From NCBI GenBank assembly GCA_026874595.1, contig CM049306.1:59464019-59528018 (forward strand): a stretch of DNA of 64,000 nt. Direction: 5' to 3'. The notes below the pieces were generated by a model that was not told where the DNA came from, did no database searches, and saw nothing but the letters and a program-made list of their open reading frames with translations. Shown here piece by piece: positions 1 through 13,378 of this stretch. This stretch comes from Sipunculus nudus (Eukaryota > Annelida > Sipuncula > Golfingiida > Sipunculidae). Positions within the stretch are counted from its first letter, which is position 1. Every line of letters starts with the position of its first letter. The translations under genes and the position numbers were made by a program.

Positions 1-710
1 CATAATTATCATACAGTATGCATTTTTATTCATTATAATTACATAATCTGCTACATTTTTAGAAGTTTTTCTTTCGATAAAAGACAAAATGAACAATAAA
101 CTTCAGCATTAAACACCTGTTATTGTTTAAGTGATCGTACCTGTCTGCGAGTACGTAAAGTAATTCGATTATGAAGATTTAATCCTACTTCAAACAGCGG
201 AGTGATACATATATCCGTGTATAGGGTGTAGCCTTGCGCCGCAGTCAGACATGACAAGGTCGGGACGGCTGACGGATTTGTGACAGATACATCATTAGAC
301 ATGACAGACTGCGCTCAAGCCACAAACAGACTACCAGACTGTGGTTTCTGGTTTACAAGCTGCAGCCGACCAAGTCTTATAGATTTAGTGGCAAAGCTGT
401 GTGGTTGCGGTTGGTAAAAACTCACTGATATTTATCTTGTGTAACCGACCAGACTTTCTCCGGTGACCACCCCGGTATAGTCACTTGCGAAAAGTTTACA
501 ACCAGTATCTGTGGTTCATAAACTGTCTAATATCAGGAAATGAAAACACTTTATTAAAGCTATGTTTTTGTAAACAACCAAATCAGCTCACACGAAACAT
601 TGCCTTTACACAACAAACATAAGTGCTTTTGACCCTTTTTGATATCTAGAGTCATATAGAGTGACCAGGCAACAACAACAATGATAATATAATGATAATA
701 TCAGTAATAT

Positions 711-761
711 TCTTCTTCTTCTTCTTCTTCTTCTTCTTATTATTATTATTATTATTATTAT

Positions 762-811
<50 letters not shown>

Positions 812-830
812 TTGTAGTAGTATTTTACAC
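711..830. repeat. Compound trinucleotide microsatellite
   Basis: Consecutive runs of TTC, then TTA, then GTA repeats, each differing from the previous by one base of the unit. The low-complexity ORF running through it on the minus strand (Thr, Asn and Lys runs) is an artefact of the repeat. Confidence 0.95.
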
Positions 831-2283
831 CAATAACTAGAATGGCACTTAAAGAACCCAAACCTCCGCCTAAACAATCGATCCTGCTATAGATCCGGCC
901 CTTTATTAATCTCGATCTCGAAGACTTGCGTTTTCCATGTCCCACCCCCCAAAAAGCGTTTCGAGAAAACTGATGAAGTAGTTTTCCGCAATCGTACCAG
1001 CAAATAAACAGAAGCAGGTGACCTGCGTGGCGGAGGTAATAGCATAATAGTCACCATAAACATTATCTAACTTGTAAAAAGAGATGACTGCCTTAGAAAC
1101 TTTTAGTTAGATTGAGTGAACCAACCCTGACACTAAGTGTTTAATCAGCAGATCCTATCAGCTGATGAGATCGTTGAACTGTCTAATAAACCTGACGCGA
1201 ACCGACGGAGCGTACAAGGTCATAGGGTGCACATATCTGCGGGATAAATGTATCTTATTCCCTCCGCACAGTTCATTACCCTTTACTTGGTGATTAAGGT
1301 AGATAAGCTTTTAGTTTGGCGAAACGATGAAAACCTAGGAATCCCCGATAGATCACAAGTCGGTCGCACTTGAAGGCTTCAAGATGCTAGGAAACGCTCA
1401 GGAGATATTATCACAATATCTGCACGTGAACGGCGCTACGGACTCGCCAATTACGTTACATACGCGACGCCGAGAGTAATTTCCTTGGGTCTGACCTGTA
1501 CAAATTTGCCAGGCCTTACCAGCAATTTGAGCGGCAACTACAAAGGCTTGGGTTACAATACAAGTAACAAGCTTAAATAAACCCTGAAGGGTAGCAGACT
1601 GTCGAGTCGTGGATAGTTGCCGTCATAGCTACCACAGCCGGGGTGCGTAAGGAACTTCACTTCTGTTAACGTCATACCCGCATCACCGAGTTGTCTCTTC
1701 CATTAACCCGTGTTCCACCGGATTGTACACTGAGCGTCAATGTAGATTTAAGTATCAGCCTGAAGCTGGGAGATATGGCCTGCATGTGAGCCCATAGTGA
1801 AGCATTGACTTTCAGCGTATTGGCCATACTTTCATGCCTTTTATCTAACCATCTATTTTGAAACTGATAAATTGAAATTTAAAATTTATTTAAAACGCCA
1901 TGTATATACATAAAATAATCCAGAGTTGCTCACAATTAAATTATTTAAAGCACCTAATTACCATCTACATATTCGTTAAGACAACCTATCACAAGTTTAA
2001 TTACAAATATTTTACTTTATTTCACAATCGCCACGAAATATTTATCGAATGGTATCACATTTGATAGAGAATACCGATGAATCTCATATGTGTATAAATT
2101 TAAAGGTCTGGTTGAAGCACACATTGTTGGTATTGGTTCTAAAAGCGGACCGAACTGTCTCGCTAGTGAATTTAGCTTTTCCACAGAACCCAGGACAAAT
2201 GTGCCAACGACATAGGTTCGAATCAGGATTGTTCCCAAAATTCGCTGATAAAAATAACCTTATATTTAAGGGATGTCTACGTG

Positions 2284-2330
2284 ACATAATGGGGGCTCGT
2301 CCTGGATTTGAACCCGGGACCTCTGGAATC
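2284..2330 (-). repeat. tRNA-like SINE fragment (B box)
   Basis: On the minus strand this reads as a tRNA T-arm and 3' acceptor: cccgggttcaaatccagg with a good B box (2304-2314). The matching 5' half of a tRNA with a complementary acceptor stem is not found, so it is a SINE end or tRNA pseudogene rather than a working tRNA gene. Confidence 0.55.
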
Positions 2331-2721
2331 AAAGACATTTTGTCGAACGATAGAGTCTACCTCTGATGGTAAACGACGGGTCTTACATTATATATGAGCT
2401 TAATATAAAAAAAAATCATTTATCTGACGGTTTAAGCATATAGTCATACTCTTCGGGTATACATCAAAGGAATAACCTTTGAATACAAAATGAAAAAAAC
2501 ATCTAAACGTTTTAGTATGTTGCACGTGGTTGTTATGGCTGGTTAATGAGTACATCGTCACATCATATATATCATACAGACGATTTATCATATTAACCTT
2601 GTAGCATGGTGTTACAAGTGCCCTTTTATTGTGTGCAGCGGTCTTAGAGATGATTGTTTTATTGGGCACACGGATGTTCCATGAGTTGTTGGCATTTGGT
2701 TTGTGTGCCACGCGTAGCTCG

Positions 2722-3368
2722 TGTTGTAGCGGCCTCGCCTGGTCGGATGTTGCAGGCTCCGTTTAATCCGCATTGGTTGAACCCTAGATACACAGCGTTC
2801 TTTGTTCTAGTATGTTCTTTTAACGTGTGTACTGTGTTAGATTCTTAGATTGTTCGTGCAATGGAAGGTTCTCGGCTGGAGGTGAGAAATTATAAATAGG
2901 GGGCTGTGTTTTTGAGCCGAGAGAGAGGTGAGAGAATATTCCAGCGGACACAGAAGCGTGTATGTCAGTTTATGGGACCTATTCCGATAAGTGCGGCAAT
3001 TATAGATTTTCTTCCGGATTTGTGACGAATCTTATTTGGTCTTCAGTTTACTTTCGGGATTGTTACAAGAGCTTTACATTGGACTGTTATTCTCCGAGAG
3101 AATTTGTGTGAACTGTTCGTCCGGCTTATACATTTTAAAGGACTTATCGTTGTGACATTGGTGGTACCCAGGTACTGTGCACTTTGTTTATTCTACTGTG
3201 ATTGTATTGGTTTGTTGTTATACTGCTGTTATATAGTGTTATTGTATTGATTTAGTGTATTGTATTGTTAGGGTTGTTTTAAGAATAAATTATAGTTATT
3301 TGTTAACAAAAAAAAACACTGACTTCTTTATTCATTCCCCTAGACATTTCACGCTGCCTAGTGTTACA
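2722..3368 (+). mobile_element. Possible solo LTR or retrocopy
   Basis: A block starting tgttgtagcgg and ending tagtgttaca (TG...CA), with a TATA-like tataaatag at 2891-2899, an AATAAA at 3284-3289, and an A9 run at about 3309-3317. The layout fits U3-R-U5 of an LTR. I see no target-site duplication and no primer-binding site or gag-pol after it. The poly(A) run could instead indicate a retrocopied transcript. No second copy is in the window. Confidence 0.35.
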
Positions 3369-3939
3369 GAATCTGTTTTTTTTTTCTCCTTGACAAAATT
3401 TATGTTCATCACGCCAACGTGATCTGTTGATATTAGGTTCCGTAACACATGGATTTAATCATTCCTTCCTGACCTCAGTCATAATATGAAGGTGCATGTG
3501 TAAAGATGACCACATGGCTTGCTAACAGAAGATGTGTTTATATCGGTTATAGAAATTACGTAATGGCCGAACTTCGGTAATGTTTTTATCGATTATCGAT
3601 AATATCAATATTTGAATAACGAGAAAGTTTGTAAAATCTATCTAAATGCCCTTGCAAGGAAACAACATAAGTGCAACGTATATTTCGACGTAACAGTGAA
3701 GTTTCTGCTGCATTTATTTGCTTTGGAATATCTTGGATGAATCTCAATTTTTATTGAAATATTTTCAATAGACAAAAATTGCAATCTAGAGTAATCTAAA
3801 AACGCGCCGGATCGATGCTTTAGTTTACCATAATTGCATTAATTTTGATATCGATTCTTGTCAGAGCCATCGATTATCACTTCGCTTCCTGTCAGGGTCA
3901 TAGAAAATCTTACCAAAGCCGTAGGATAAGTGTCCGAGG

Positions 3940-3942
<3 letters not shown>

Positions 3943-3981
<39 letters not shown>
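3943..3981. repeat. (TA)n microsatellite
   Basis: Uninterrupted TA dinucleotide run. Confidence 0.97.
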
Positions 3982-3984
<3 letters not shown>

Positions 3985-6900
3985 GCCAGCCCCATACCTG
4001 ACCCATCGTAAACCGAGCGACGTAACCCGTTGTTGGTCTATCGCTTCACCTTCTGACATGCAAATATTACGGAATTCTATCCCGTGAATACCAGTCTCCT
4101 ATAATATTTACATTCATGAATGTATACTCTGGTTACGAATAAAACAAGAAATCCATGCACGCAGTGTTCGCGTTATTCCCCAGCCAGTGAAAGTTAGCCA
4201 ATTAATATTTTACAGTAAATGAATATGCTGTAAGCATAAAGCATTAAAGCGTTGTAATATTTCACTCGCTTTCCGCATATTAAACAATAATATATCAGTG
4301 ACTCTAGTTAAATAAGGAAAACAAACATGTGGAAACCCTTGGCTGAATGCGGTGCACGGTGTGTACCCAGCATTCCAACATATACAGACACGTTTTTTCT
4401 GGCCTTACAGGTGAAGTCTCGTGAATGAGTAAAGTCACTGGGTTGTGGGGAGAAATCCTACACGTGAATAAGCATAGATTTGTGTCTAAAAATGACCTTG
4501 TTCGATAACGCCTCCCGCAAGGTACAGTTGACAAAAGCCACGGGGCTGGTTATACTTTAGTAAGAGATACAAACTGCTCTCCGCATGAATAAATCATTCT
4601 TGTTGATGTAGTTACAGGGGAGTGTTTGTCAAAGACCCCGGCGTGATAAGTATTAAATGAAAGTGACATGTATGCAGTATCGGCAGCAGACACCAACCTA
4701 GGCAGAAAGAAATCGAACCATAACAGTGAATTAAGATAGCACAAAAAAACGTGCCAGATTTCAGCCACACGGTTGAAGCTTAAGGGGTTTAGAGTACACA
4801 TGTTAGAACTACCGGAAAATATTCCACTGCATGGCGCTGGTGTAAAAATATTCGTCAAACATGCGAAGCACTCATCACTCTTTCCTTGAAAAGAAAAATG
4901 CATTTTGCATATAACTGAGGGTGGGTGGGGGCAGGAGTAATTCAATTTTCATTCTATGATTTTCTTTACAAAGGACTATATGCTCAGCTGCATTTAAACA
5001 TATAATATATAATATATAAGCCTCATGCCATGTGATTATATAGGACAATGCATTTTCACGTGTTTGTGTCCTTTTTAGGAGTTAAATAAAATCATATCCA
5101 ACAAGAATAATATAATGTATACATTTTAATGTAGGTATGAATTCCTTAAACCTGTGAATTATTTCATCAACTAGCATTGTATAGTTCGGGCCCCTGTTAA
5201 CAACATCAGCCTATGGTGTTTATGACCAGCTGGGCACTGGAGGTTTCTGGATTATCCGTAATGCCGGTTTCAGTTTACTTAAACTATCGCTGCAGTAATT
5301 GATTTATCGCTCATGAGGATTACGTTTTTAGCACCTGTTTCTTTGACTATGAGACTAAATCTTTCTGGGTCACCTTGAACATGCGGCGTCATAAATTGAC
5401 TATATATATATATAGCTGTGTTGTTTTCTCGTAAAACGGTGTTAAATTAAAAAAGAAATACATTTATCCTGTATAATTCACCATTTGATTAACATTTTTC
5501 AGTCTTACCTGAAATACACACAAATATATAAAAAAAACAAAATGTACAAACGGCGCAAACCAGAATCCCTGATCGATAATAAGCTGGAACAAAATAAAAC
5601 TGAGGAGACAGCTTACGTTCTCGGTTTTTTACGGCTGTTACACGTGTCTCGCTGCTAGTTTATGAGAATCATTCACGTGCTGCTTAGAGAACTCTCCACT
5701 TAATTGTCAGAAAATAGAACAGTGGACCTAGAGATTTAAGGAGACCACCATTTAGCCAGAGGGCAGCTATGCCTGTCTCATGTTTTGTCTTTGAGTTTCT
5801 TTAACCGTATAGTAAGTTTTGTTAATAAAAGTTCTTGGTTAGGTTTAGTGCGTTGTATCTTCACGGACAGTCACGCGGGCGCGAGATTTAGTGAATTATA
5901 GGCAACTATATAACCCCAAAAGTTACTAACGTTTCTGCAACTGTTACGGTCTATTTTGCTTTTGTGTGTTTATACGAACAATTTACCAAGTGGGGGAACG
6001 GTTAACGCCTGTATACAGTTTCAATCAGGGGCTGTTCGGCCACTTTACCATCTGGCGGGCCCTGCGCCTCATCTGTCACTAACGCTGTGGCAGCCGACAT
6101 AACTGATATTCTTTCATGTGTCACAGAGGTCACGCAACTCTCGTTGGATTCACCTCACTAGCCGCAGTCGTCTGCCCTGGAATGCTACGATACTTGGAAC
6201 CTGGCTAGCTTCATTCATTCACAAGAACTGTGTCATCGTCCCGCTTGGGAATTCATCTACCCGTTTCTCAATGTCCTCTTTCTATAGTTATGTAATTTAT
6301 CTCCATTACACCTTGATTAATAAACCTGTCCAACTCATTCTTATGTACGTTCTTCTCACTGTAGATTTGCTATGATTTTGAAGTATGAAATAATAAACCT
6401 GTCCGAATTATACTAATATACGCTCTTCTCACTGTAGGTTTATTATGACTTAAAAGTGTGAAACCAGACGTAAGCCACACTAGATCAGGTTGACGATACA
6501 GATCATTACATACGCACAGATGCTCACTGAAGTCGGGTGCGACACGTCTAGGTTACATTTGCGATACTAAACGAAGAAATCCCATACGTAACCTGGACGT
6601 AACGTTATATGGCCACGGTGTTACGCTGCGTTTTCATGGGTCGTGACGCAGACGCAACACTTAGAAAATGCTCTAAGTTTCTGAATGTAACCGAGACAAA
6701 CCATAGAGAGAACTAGAAATATGCATACTAAGGAATGCAAGCCTCCGCCATGTGGGCGGTTCTTATTCTGGGATGCTCCCTTAAACATGTTTGCATTAAT
6801 TATTCGGCCCATATATCCAGGTTCAGTCATGCATAAGTGACTGTGCATTTGTGAATATTCCTGGTAGTTCTTCCTGGACCCGGACCATGAGGCAGATCCA

Positions 6901-6996
6901 CATCAAAAGTTAATCGATTCTTCCATTTCCTATCCCCGAAAGGCCCAGGAAATTCCAACAGATATCATTCATGATTGCGTGAATTATGTGGATAAG

Positions 6997-7027
6997 CACA
7001 CACACACACACACACACAAACACACAC
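6997..7027. repeat. (CA)n microsatellite
   Basis: CA dinucleotide run with one AA interruption near its end. Confidence 0.96.
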
Positions 7028-7523
7028 GAACGAGGATGAACGCATATCCTCCTGGGGGAGACAAACATTGTAGACGTAGCGTTATATGTACACCCGGCTT
7101 TGGGTAAATATACGGATTCCACTTATACCAATTTAAGAAATAAACGTTTAAATATTACCTTTCCATGATTTATGTTGACGAAAGAGTAAAAGATGAAGGT
7201 GACTTTAAGAGATGGGAGTGGAAATTCTCGATCATAATTTTATTGAGGGACGCAAATCAATGTGATTTCTGACTAGGACCCGCGGGTCATACATCAGTGA
7301 GAATCTAAACAGTTTAAGGAAGAGAGAGAGTTTCAGGACTGATAGTACTGTAGTAATTAAAGTCCCATAAAATACATATTTACGATGTATTGGGTCGTAA
7401 AACAAGCCGGGAAAAGCAGGTTTATGTACACAAGTGTTCATGATTATGGGACATGGTTAGCCATAAAGCATGCATGCAGACAGAATTATGACACATACTT
7501 AAACAACTGTGTTTGTTTTTCAG

Positions 7524-7595
7524 ACGCCTCAACAGAAACCGACTTCAGAGTATTCCAGATTTGCTATTCGTAAAAATGCCAAACCTCTACCGACT
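7524..7595 (+). CDS. slit: slit exon: D1 LRR3
   Basis: A 72-nt exon encoding one 24-residue LRR, beginning [15 protein letters not shown] and ending MPNLYRL. The conserved frame LxxNxLxxIPxxLF is visible, and the RLNRN start is what Slit LRR3 shows. The acceptor is a T-rich tract ending in cag (7521-7523) and the donor is gtgagt at 7596. Both flanking introns are phase 2: the exon starts with the third base of a Leu codon and ends with CT, which joins to A in the next exon. It is separated from the next exon by a 23.4 kb intron. LRR1 and LRR2 were not found upstream within the window. Confidence 0.93.
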
Positions 7596-10500
7596 GTGAG
7601 TATATTACCAACTTCATATACCAAATAAACATGCATGCATGATTGCCATTTGGGTATGTACAACAATGTGTCATCAATGAGTTGCGAGTTCAAATCCCAC
7701 TGCCGTTGTCAGTCTCTGACAAGCTGATATTCCTACAAATATCCGTGTGCATGCTTTGCACTCCTGTCATTCAACTGAATGTGTATATGTCCGACCAGTA
7801 TAACGACTGAAACATTCAGGACTGTATAAAATCTTTTTTTTTAACAAAAAATGTTTATACTTTTTCACACAGACATAAATTTGCTTTGGATACAACAACA
7901 TGTTCTTGGTCAAATGCTCAAATTCGTAATTATTCAGTGTTATATAATATTATATATACATTAATATATATGTAATTTGTATATATTATATATATATGTG
8001 GGGGTATAATAGTTTATATTATTTTTCAAACCTTATCTCTAGGATAACCATAAAGGAATTGATAAATATATATTATACCTTTCCAACAGAATTTGGTCTT
8101 TCATATATATAATCCAACATTCACAAGTTAGGATTTCAATACTGGTGTTCTGTCGAATGCAAGAAAAACGACCGCAAAATAGTACGACTAAAAGCAATCA
8201 TATAAAAACAGGCTACTAATACGCACACACACACATGTATAGTCACAAAAACGGCCATGAAGAATGTGTCTCGATATGTTGTCACAAGAATTAAATACGT
8301 TTGTACAAAATCCTGCCTATATGTATTTATGCTACATATGTACAGTTTGTCAGTCCCTGAAGTTGGATCCCATGTGTATAATGCCTTTGATTTATACCTA
8401 ATAATACGGGTACATGTTTATTAAAATCAAATATTTATGGAATGACCAGACGGAATCTCCCTGAAGCAGCAATGCGTCTTTGATTGCCGGCCAAATGAAG
8501 CCAATACATCCACAAATAAATCTCATAGCCCACGGTATAATCGGGGGTCCTTCAGTATCGATGTCGTAACTAATATTGTAAATTTTCACCGAGGCAGGTA
8601 TTGTGGTCGTTTAATGTGACCTCCGTGAGGCGGTATTAGATCAAGTGGGGATATATTCTCAACGATTCAGCAAGCTTTCTCACTACCTAATGAAAACATT
8701 TACCACCGGGCCAATTAAGCGGCCCGACCATGGGTGAAAAGTTCAAAACATACAGGTTAATGTTGACCCGGCGTAGCTTTATTGTTGCCAATAGCCCGTA
8801 GTCATTCAATTGCTGATGGCGGCCAGTGGACGGTCGTCGGCACCATTGACCACCAAGTGATACTTACGTTAGTGTCTATTCGCCATGGAGTGTTTGTTAG
8901 CGTGATCTTTCCGCCATCCTTCCCAATACGTTCTGATGAGCCTGAAAGCTGTCTTGAATGGAATTGGCGGTGGGAAACCCATCCGGCCACTCCCCGGGTT
9001 TGTTGTGGCGGTGCTTGTTTTTAGGATAACCGTATTGTCCTAAAAGCTTTATTCAGGCTTCTCCAGAGCGCGGGGTTCGGGGATGTGGTCACAGGCCTCA
9101 TACCTTCATTTCCGTGACATAATCTTAGTTTGTTCCGTTCGTGAATTTGCCACAAACCTGTGTATATTTGTTCTATGGCTTTTCCTTAATTCTTATGTAT
9201 GCAAACCCGTCACTGAAATCACCGACTTCTGTATAAGCAACGTTTGACATGGATAATTAAACGGAAACACGAACATTGTAGAATTAATGGTCACACTTCC
9301 AGTTTAAAAAAAAACAGACGTCTTAATTCTTCTTTCTGCTAACTTTCAGTGCAGCGAAGGAGAAACAAGAATAAGTTCTAATATAACATCAGTTTTACAC
9401 TGAATGCATACGATAGAAAGTGTAAAGAGATTTCAAAGTATTATCAAATCGTCTTAACTAATAATTTGTTGTTTCTATCACCTGGAGCATTCATAATCAT
9501 CAGTGGTTCCTTCTGCGGAGACGAAATGCGTCTAGGAGCAGATCAAAATGGCGGACCACGCGCGGAGACAAGCGCTTGTCATTTTAAGACGCGTTTGTCC
9601 AAAAATGAGAACTATGCAAGTGTCGTTGTGTCCGTTATCTTTGCACATGCAGTCTGTTTAATTTGCCTGTACACAGTTTTGGTTTGAAACTTTAGAATAA
9701 ATGTTGCAAATCTCTTTACATTAACTAATGAATCGATGAAACAAGCTTGTTTGTGAGTTTTTAATTTTCTTGTTGGACCGTACATGGACCCTTCAAATAT
9801 AAATAAGGAAAAAATTCGAAAGGAAGACTGAAATAAAGAAGAAGGAATATAAAATGTTTGTGTTATGACTGTGGTTGGTCTCGTTTTAGTTTTAAAAATA
9901 TATATTGTTAGGCCCAGGTAATATACTATAAATATATATTAAATAATAAATATTTGTTTTCATTCAGATGAGTATATGACGGGTATGTATTTAATAGGTT
10001 AGCCATGGTGGTTGGGTCCCTATCGTAATGAGAATATCATCTGAGCGAATCATTGGTTTGGTCGCTAATTTCTGCTGACCGGAACCCAAAACTTCGGGCG
10101 TCATATCACTGCACAACACTTTTGACGCACCGCCTGAAGGCAGGAATTCTGATGTATATATACCTGCTTTGCTGGCCCAGCACAACTGTTTACGGTGCTG
10201 GGTTGTCACATTACTATCCACTCAATGCGACCTGACCTAAGACAAAAGACCCGTGCTAGGGGCCGTTATAGTTCATCCCGTGCCGCCTAGCTTCCAATAA
10301 CGAAGGCCATAATCCCGTCGTTAACGTCAGCTCCATTCTCTATGCCAGAGATAAATTTATCAGGACCGTCACCAAGATCACTCTCCCAAGAATCCGGCCC
10401 CTGCGGCATTCACTGCCGTGATTACACCTATAGTCACCATGCAAATATGCTCACAAGCTGCCATTGCGCATGCGTATACACGCCTTGCTAAAGTAAATCA

Positions 10501-11013
10501 AATAAATTGTTAAATTTATATATTTTGTTATTGTAGATAATCGAAGAATTTCATGTTTAAGTCTTTTTTTTTAAATATTAGTAATATTGAGTTATACGCC
10601 AAGTGGGACTTCTTTTAGTTTTACATTTACCCAATTAAGCAAGCACCCTCTCTCATGCTTGGTATACATGCAGGGAGGTTGGTAAAGCTTCTTTTTTGGT
10701 AAAAATGTCTGCGTTTGCTGCTTAGCAGGTCTGCAGTTATAGTATGTCTACATACTATTAGTTCAATAACAAAGCTTTGAGGTATCATGAAGCATTCTCT
10801 CATTATCTGCAAGGCCGAAATCCTACAGTTCCAATTATCATATTAATCGATGATTTTGCATGTCGGATCGAAATAAAATCATAGGATGTATAAACGCAGA
10901 TGTGCCAGTTAAATTTGCACCCGTAAAAGAGTGGTGCGACCTTTTTTATACTTTACTCATTCAGAGTACAAACTTGCTATGTTTGCTGACTATACCCACC
11001 CACACACACACGC

Positions 11014-11082
<69 letters not shown>

Positions 11083-13324
11083 ACTTATGAGAGATTATGA
11101 GGGATAGCTTTAATTATACCACTGATGAGAGCTAAGATTTGGCCTTGATTAAAACGATATACATGTAATAGTACTGAGGTCTGATGCGCTCTATCCAAAT
11201 TACATACACCGGCAAAACTAGTGTCAGCAGCTGCTGACGTCACCGCACACTCCATTTACGATGCTTGTTCTCGAAAAGGAAATCTGGCAAGACTTGACCG
11301 ATACACATTAACATGCACCTATTTCGCACTTTTTTATTCTGGAACATATTTTTGTTGCGTTGAATGAACTCCGTGGTTTTGAGTACGCTTGGTGTCGTGT
11401 ATGACCCAGGTACAGCACGGAGGGCCTTCACGATGAATCGGACGCTACTGAACCCCGTGCTGCATTGCTTATTTACGTACATCAGCGGATCTAGAGCCAG
11501 GATATTGGCCTCTTAATGAAGTTGAGCCTGGTTGTATCAGCGTCCAGTGCCCTGAATATTAATAGCTCCCTGGAGGCAAGTTCAGTCTATATACCGCACA
11601 TGATCTAAATTCGTCAGCTAGAACACCAGTAAGGCTACCATCATATACAGGAGGTGTACGTTGGCCAGAGAAGATGTCAGTGTCCAAAATCGAATATACT
11701 GGAGAAAACTTAATAAAGCAATTGTAAATTTGCACTGAGAATTTATAATAAATGGTGTCATATCATCAAGGCGGCAACTCGCAGTGAAACGCTAGATATG
11801 TATTGCTGAATAAATCACTGCGGGAAAAAATGGAACAAAAGGACAAAAGTATCTCTTGATCATAGGTTACTGAGGTCACAAGGTGTAACAATTACTTATG
11901 CAACCTCAGTGTACATGTTTTAATTTTTTTTAACTCATTAAGTGAGAGACGAATGGTGTCACGTGATTTCGTACCTTTTGGTAATTAATATTTGTTAATG
12001 TTAATAATATAGGGATCAGTGTCGGTGGTTTCCACGCTATGTGGGTGGTCTAATCAGGTAACAATCTTTTTGCCACACATTTCTCACACAGTCCCGCCAG
12101 AGCTGGGCCCAGCATGATCGTTACGACAAACAGTGACCTCTGTACCCGTGTATACTCAAGCTGTGATGATATGTATGCTTATTTTAATTCCTTCTGATTA
12201 CCCACATGTGCATAGAAATAGACTGATTTTCCCTTGTGTGGCCGGTAAGTGATCCGGCCGACCATATAAGCGAAGACAAATATTGCACACCTTCAGCAGG
12301 GCAAGGGCAAGTGCATGCCGTCAGAAGCTTTGTGTAAATCCAATAGCATGTGTTCAGTTTGGAGATCAGCCAGCAATAGGTGTAAAGTCCATTTAATTTC
12401 TATATGATGTGTAACCTACGTTAAGCAGGGGTGGTTCACGCATTTGGCCAACCGCTGAGCTTCTGTTGCGGTTATACAGGCATATGTCACCCCGTGCACA
12501 TTGAACAAAACCCTGTCCATGTTTAAGGTGAGGTTAATACATTGAAGACATAGAAATTGAAAAATGGCAAGAAAATGTATAGGGCTGAATGCTTGTCAAA
12601 TCACTGGTGCGTATAAACACTCTGTGCTTATTATGGCTAAGCATTATCGTTTGATGGGCCGTTAGAATGTTGGTTCAGAATTGGGAGACATACAATCGAC
12701 CGCCCGAGGGACCACAGCTGTAGTGGAATAACTCAGGGGCGTTGCGACGTCACACTGCCGTGGCTTCTGCGAAACAATACGCGATCAGTTCACAAACATT
12801 GAACCAGCGACCAACAATTAATTTCCAACCCGTATAAGTCTTGTAGAAACTATTTATTTTCGCAAAGAGTCTGCTTACTTCAACAGGGGAAGAATGTTTG
12901 AGGTAGTCCCACAGGACACCATGGAGTGTACGCTATTAAGTCGGCCGATTCACGCCTATGAATAAAATGTGTACCCTGCTCCTCTATAGCCCCGGGACTC
13001 GGATACATTTATGTAGCTTTCCTCTTTACCAGCAACGAAGTTTCGCAGGTGGAAAAGACATTCACTAGAAAGCTTGCCTGACCATGTCGACAGCTGTGAA
13101 TGCATACGCACAATAATCAGTACAAACGTAGAGGGCTCTTGAGCTAACAGCACCTACCACAAGACTAATACGTCCTCCATTTGGCTTACATCTCTGCCAC
13201 CTACCTTCTCAGGCCATGTCCTTCTTAAAGAGAATGTCAAGATTTTGGTGCTGATAGACGTTAATGATTGCTCCACGCTCAACGAGCGTAAGAGTTCCTA
13301 ATAGTTTTATTGCTGCTGTCCCAG

Positions 13325-13378
<54 letters not shown>

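Larger units (their letters stand above)
1..7523 (+). other. slit: slit upstream intron, 3' part
   Basis: No exon was found here. I looked for AG-flanked LRR-coding blocks ending in gtaagt or gtgagt and for LRRNT-like cysteine spacing, and found none, so LRR1 and LRR2 should be further upstream. The region holds a compound trinucleotide repeat (711-830), a tRNA-like SINE end (2284-2330), an LTR-like block (2722-3368), and TA (3943-3981) and CA (6997-7027) microsatellites. The short ORFs do not resemble known proteins. Confidence 0.75.

Noticed and set aside
652-945. Poly-Thr/Asn/Lys ORF on the minus strand
   Set aside because: Translation of the compound TTC-TTA-GTA microsatellite.
2284-2330. 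Functional tRNA gene on the minus strand
   Set aside because: The T-arm is good, but no matching 5' acceptor strand or D-arm lies at the right distance.
1-7523. slit LRR1, LRR2 or LRRNT1 exon
   Set aside because: No AG-flanked block with LRR or LRRNT spacing ending in a GT donor was found; candidate donors (for example near 4211 and 5811) are preceded by non-LRR sequence.
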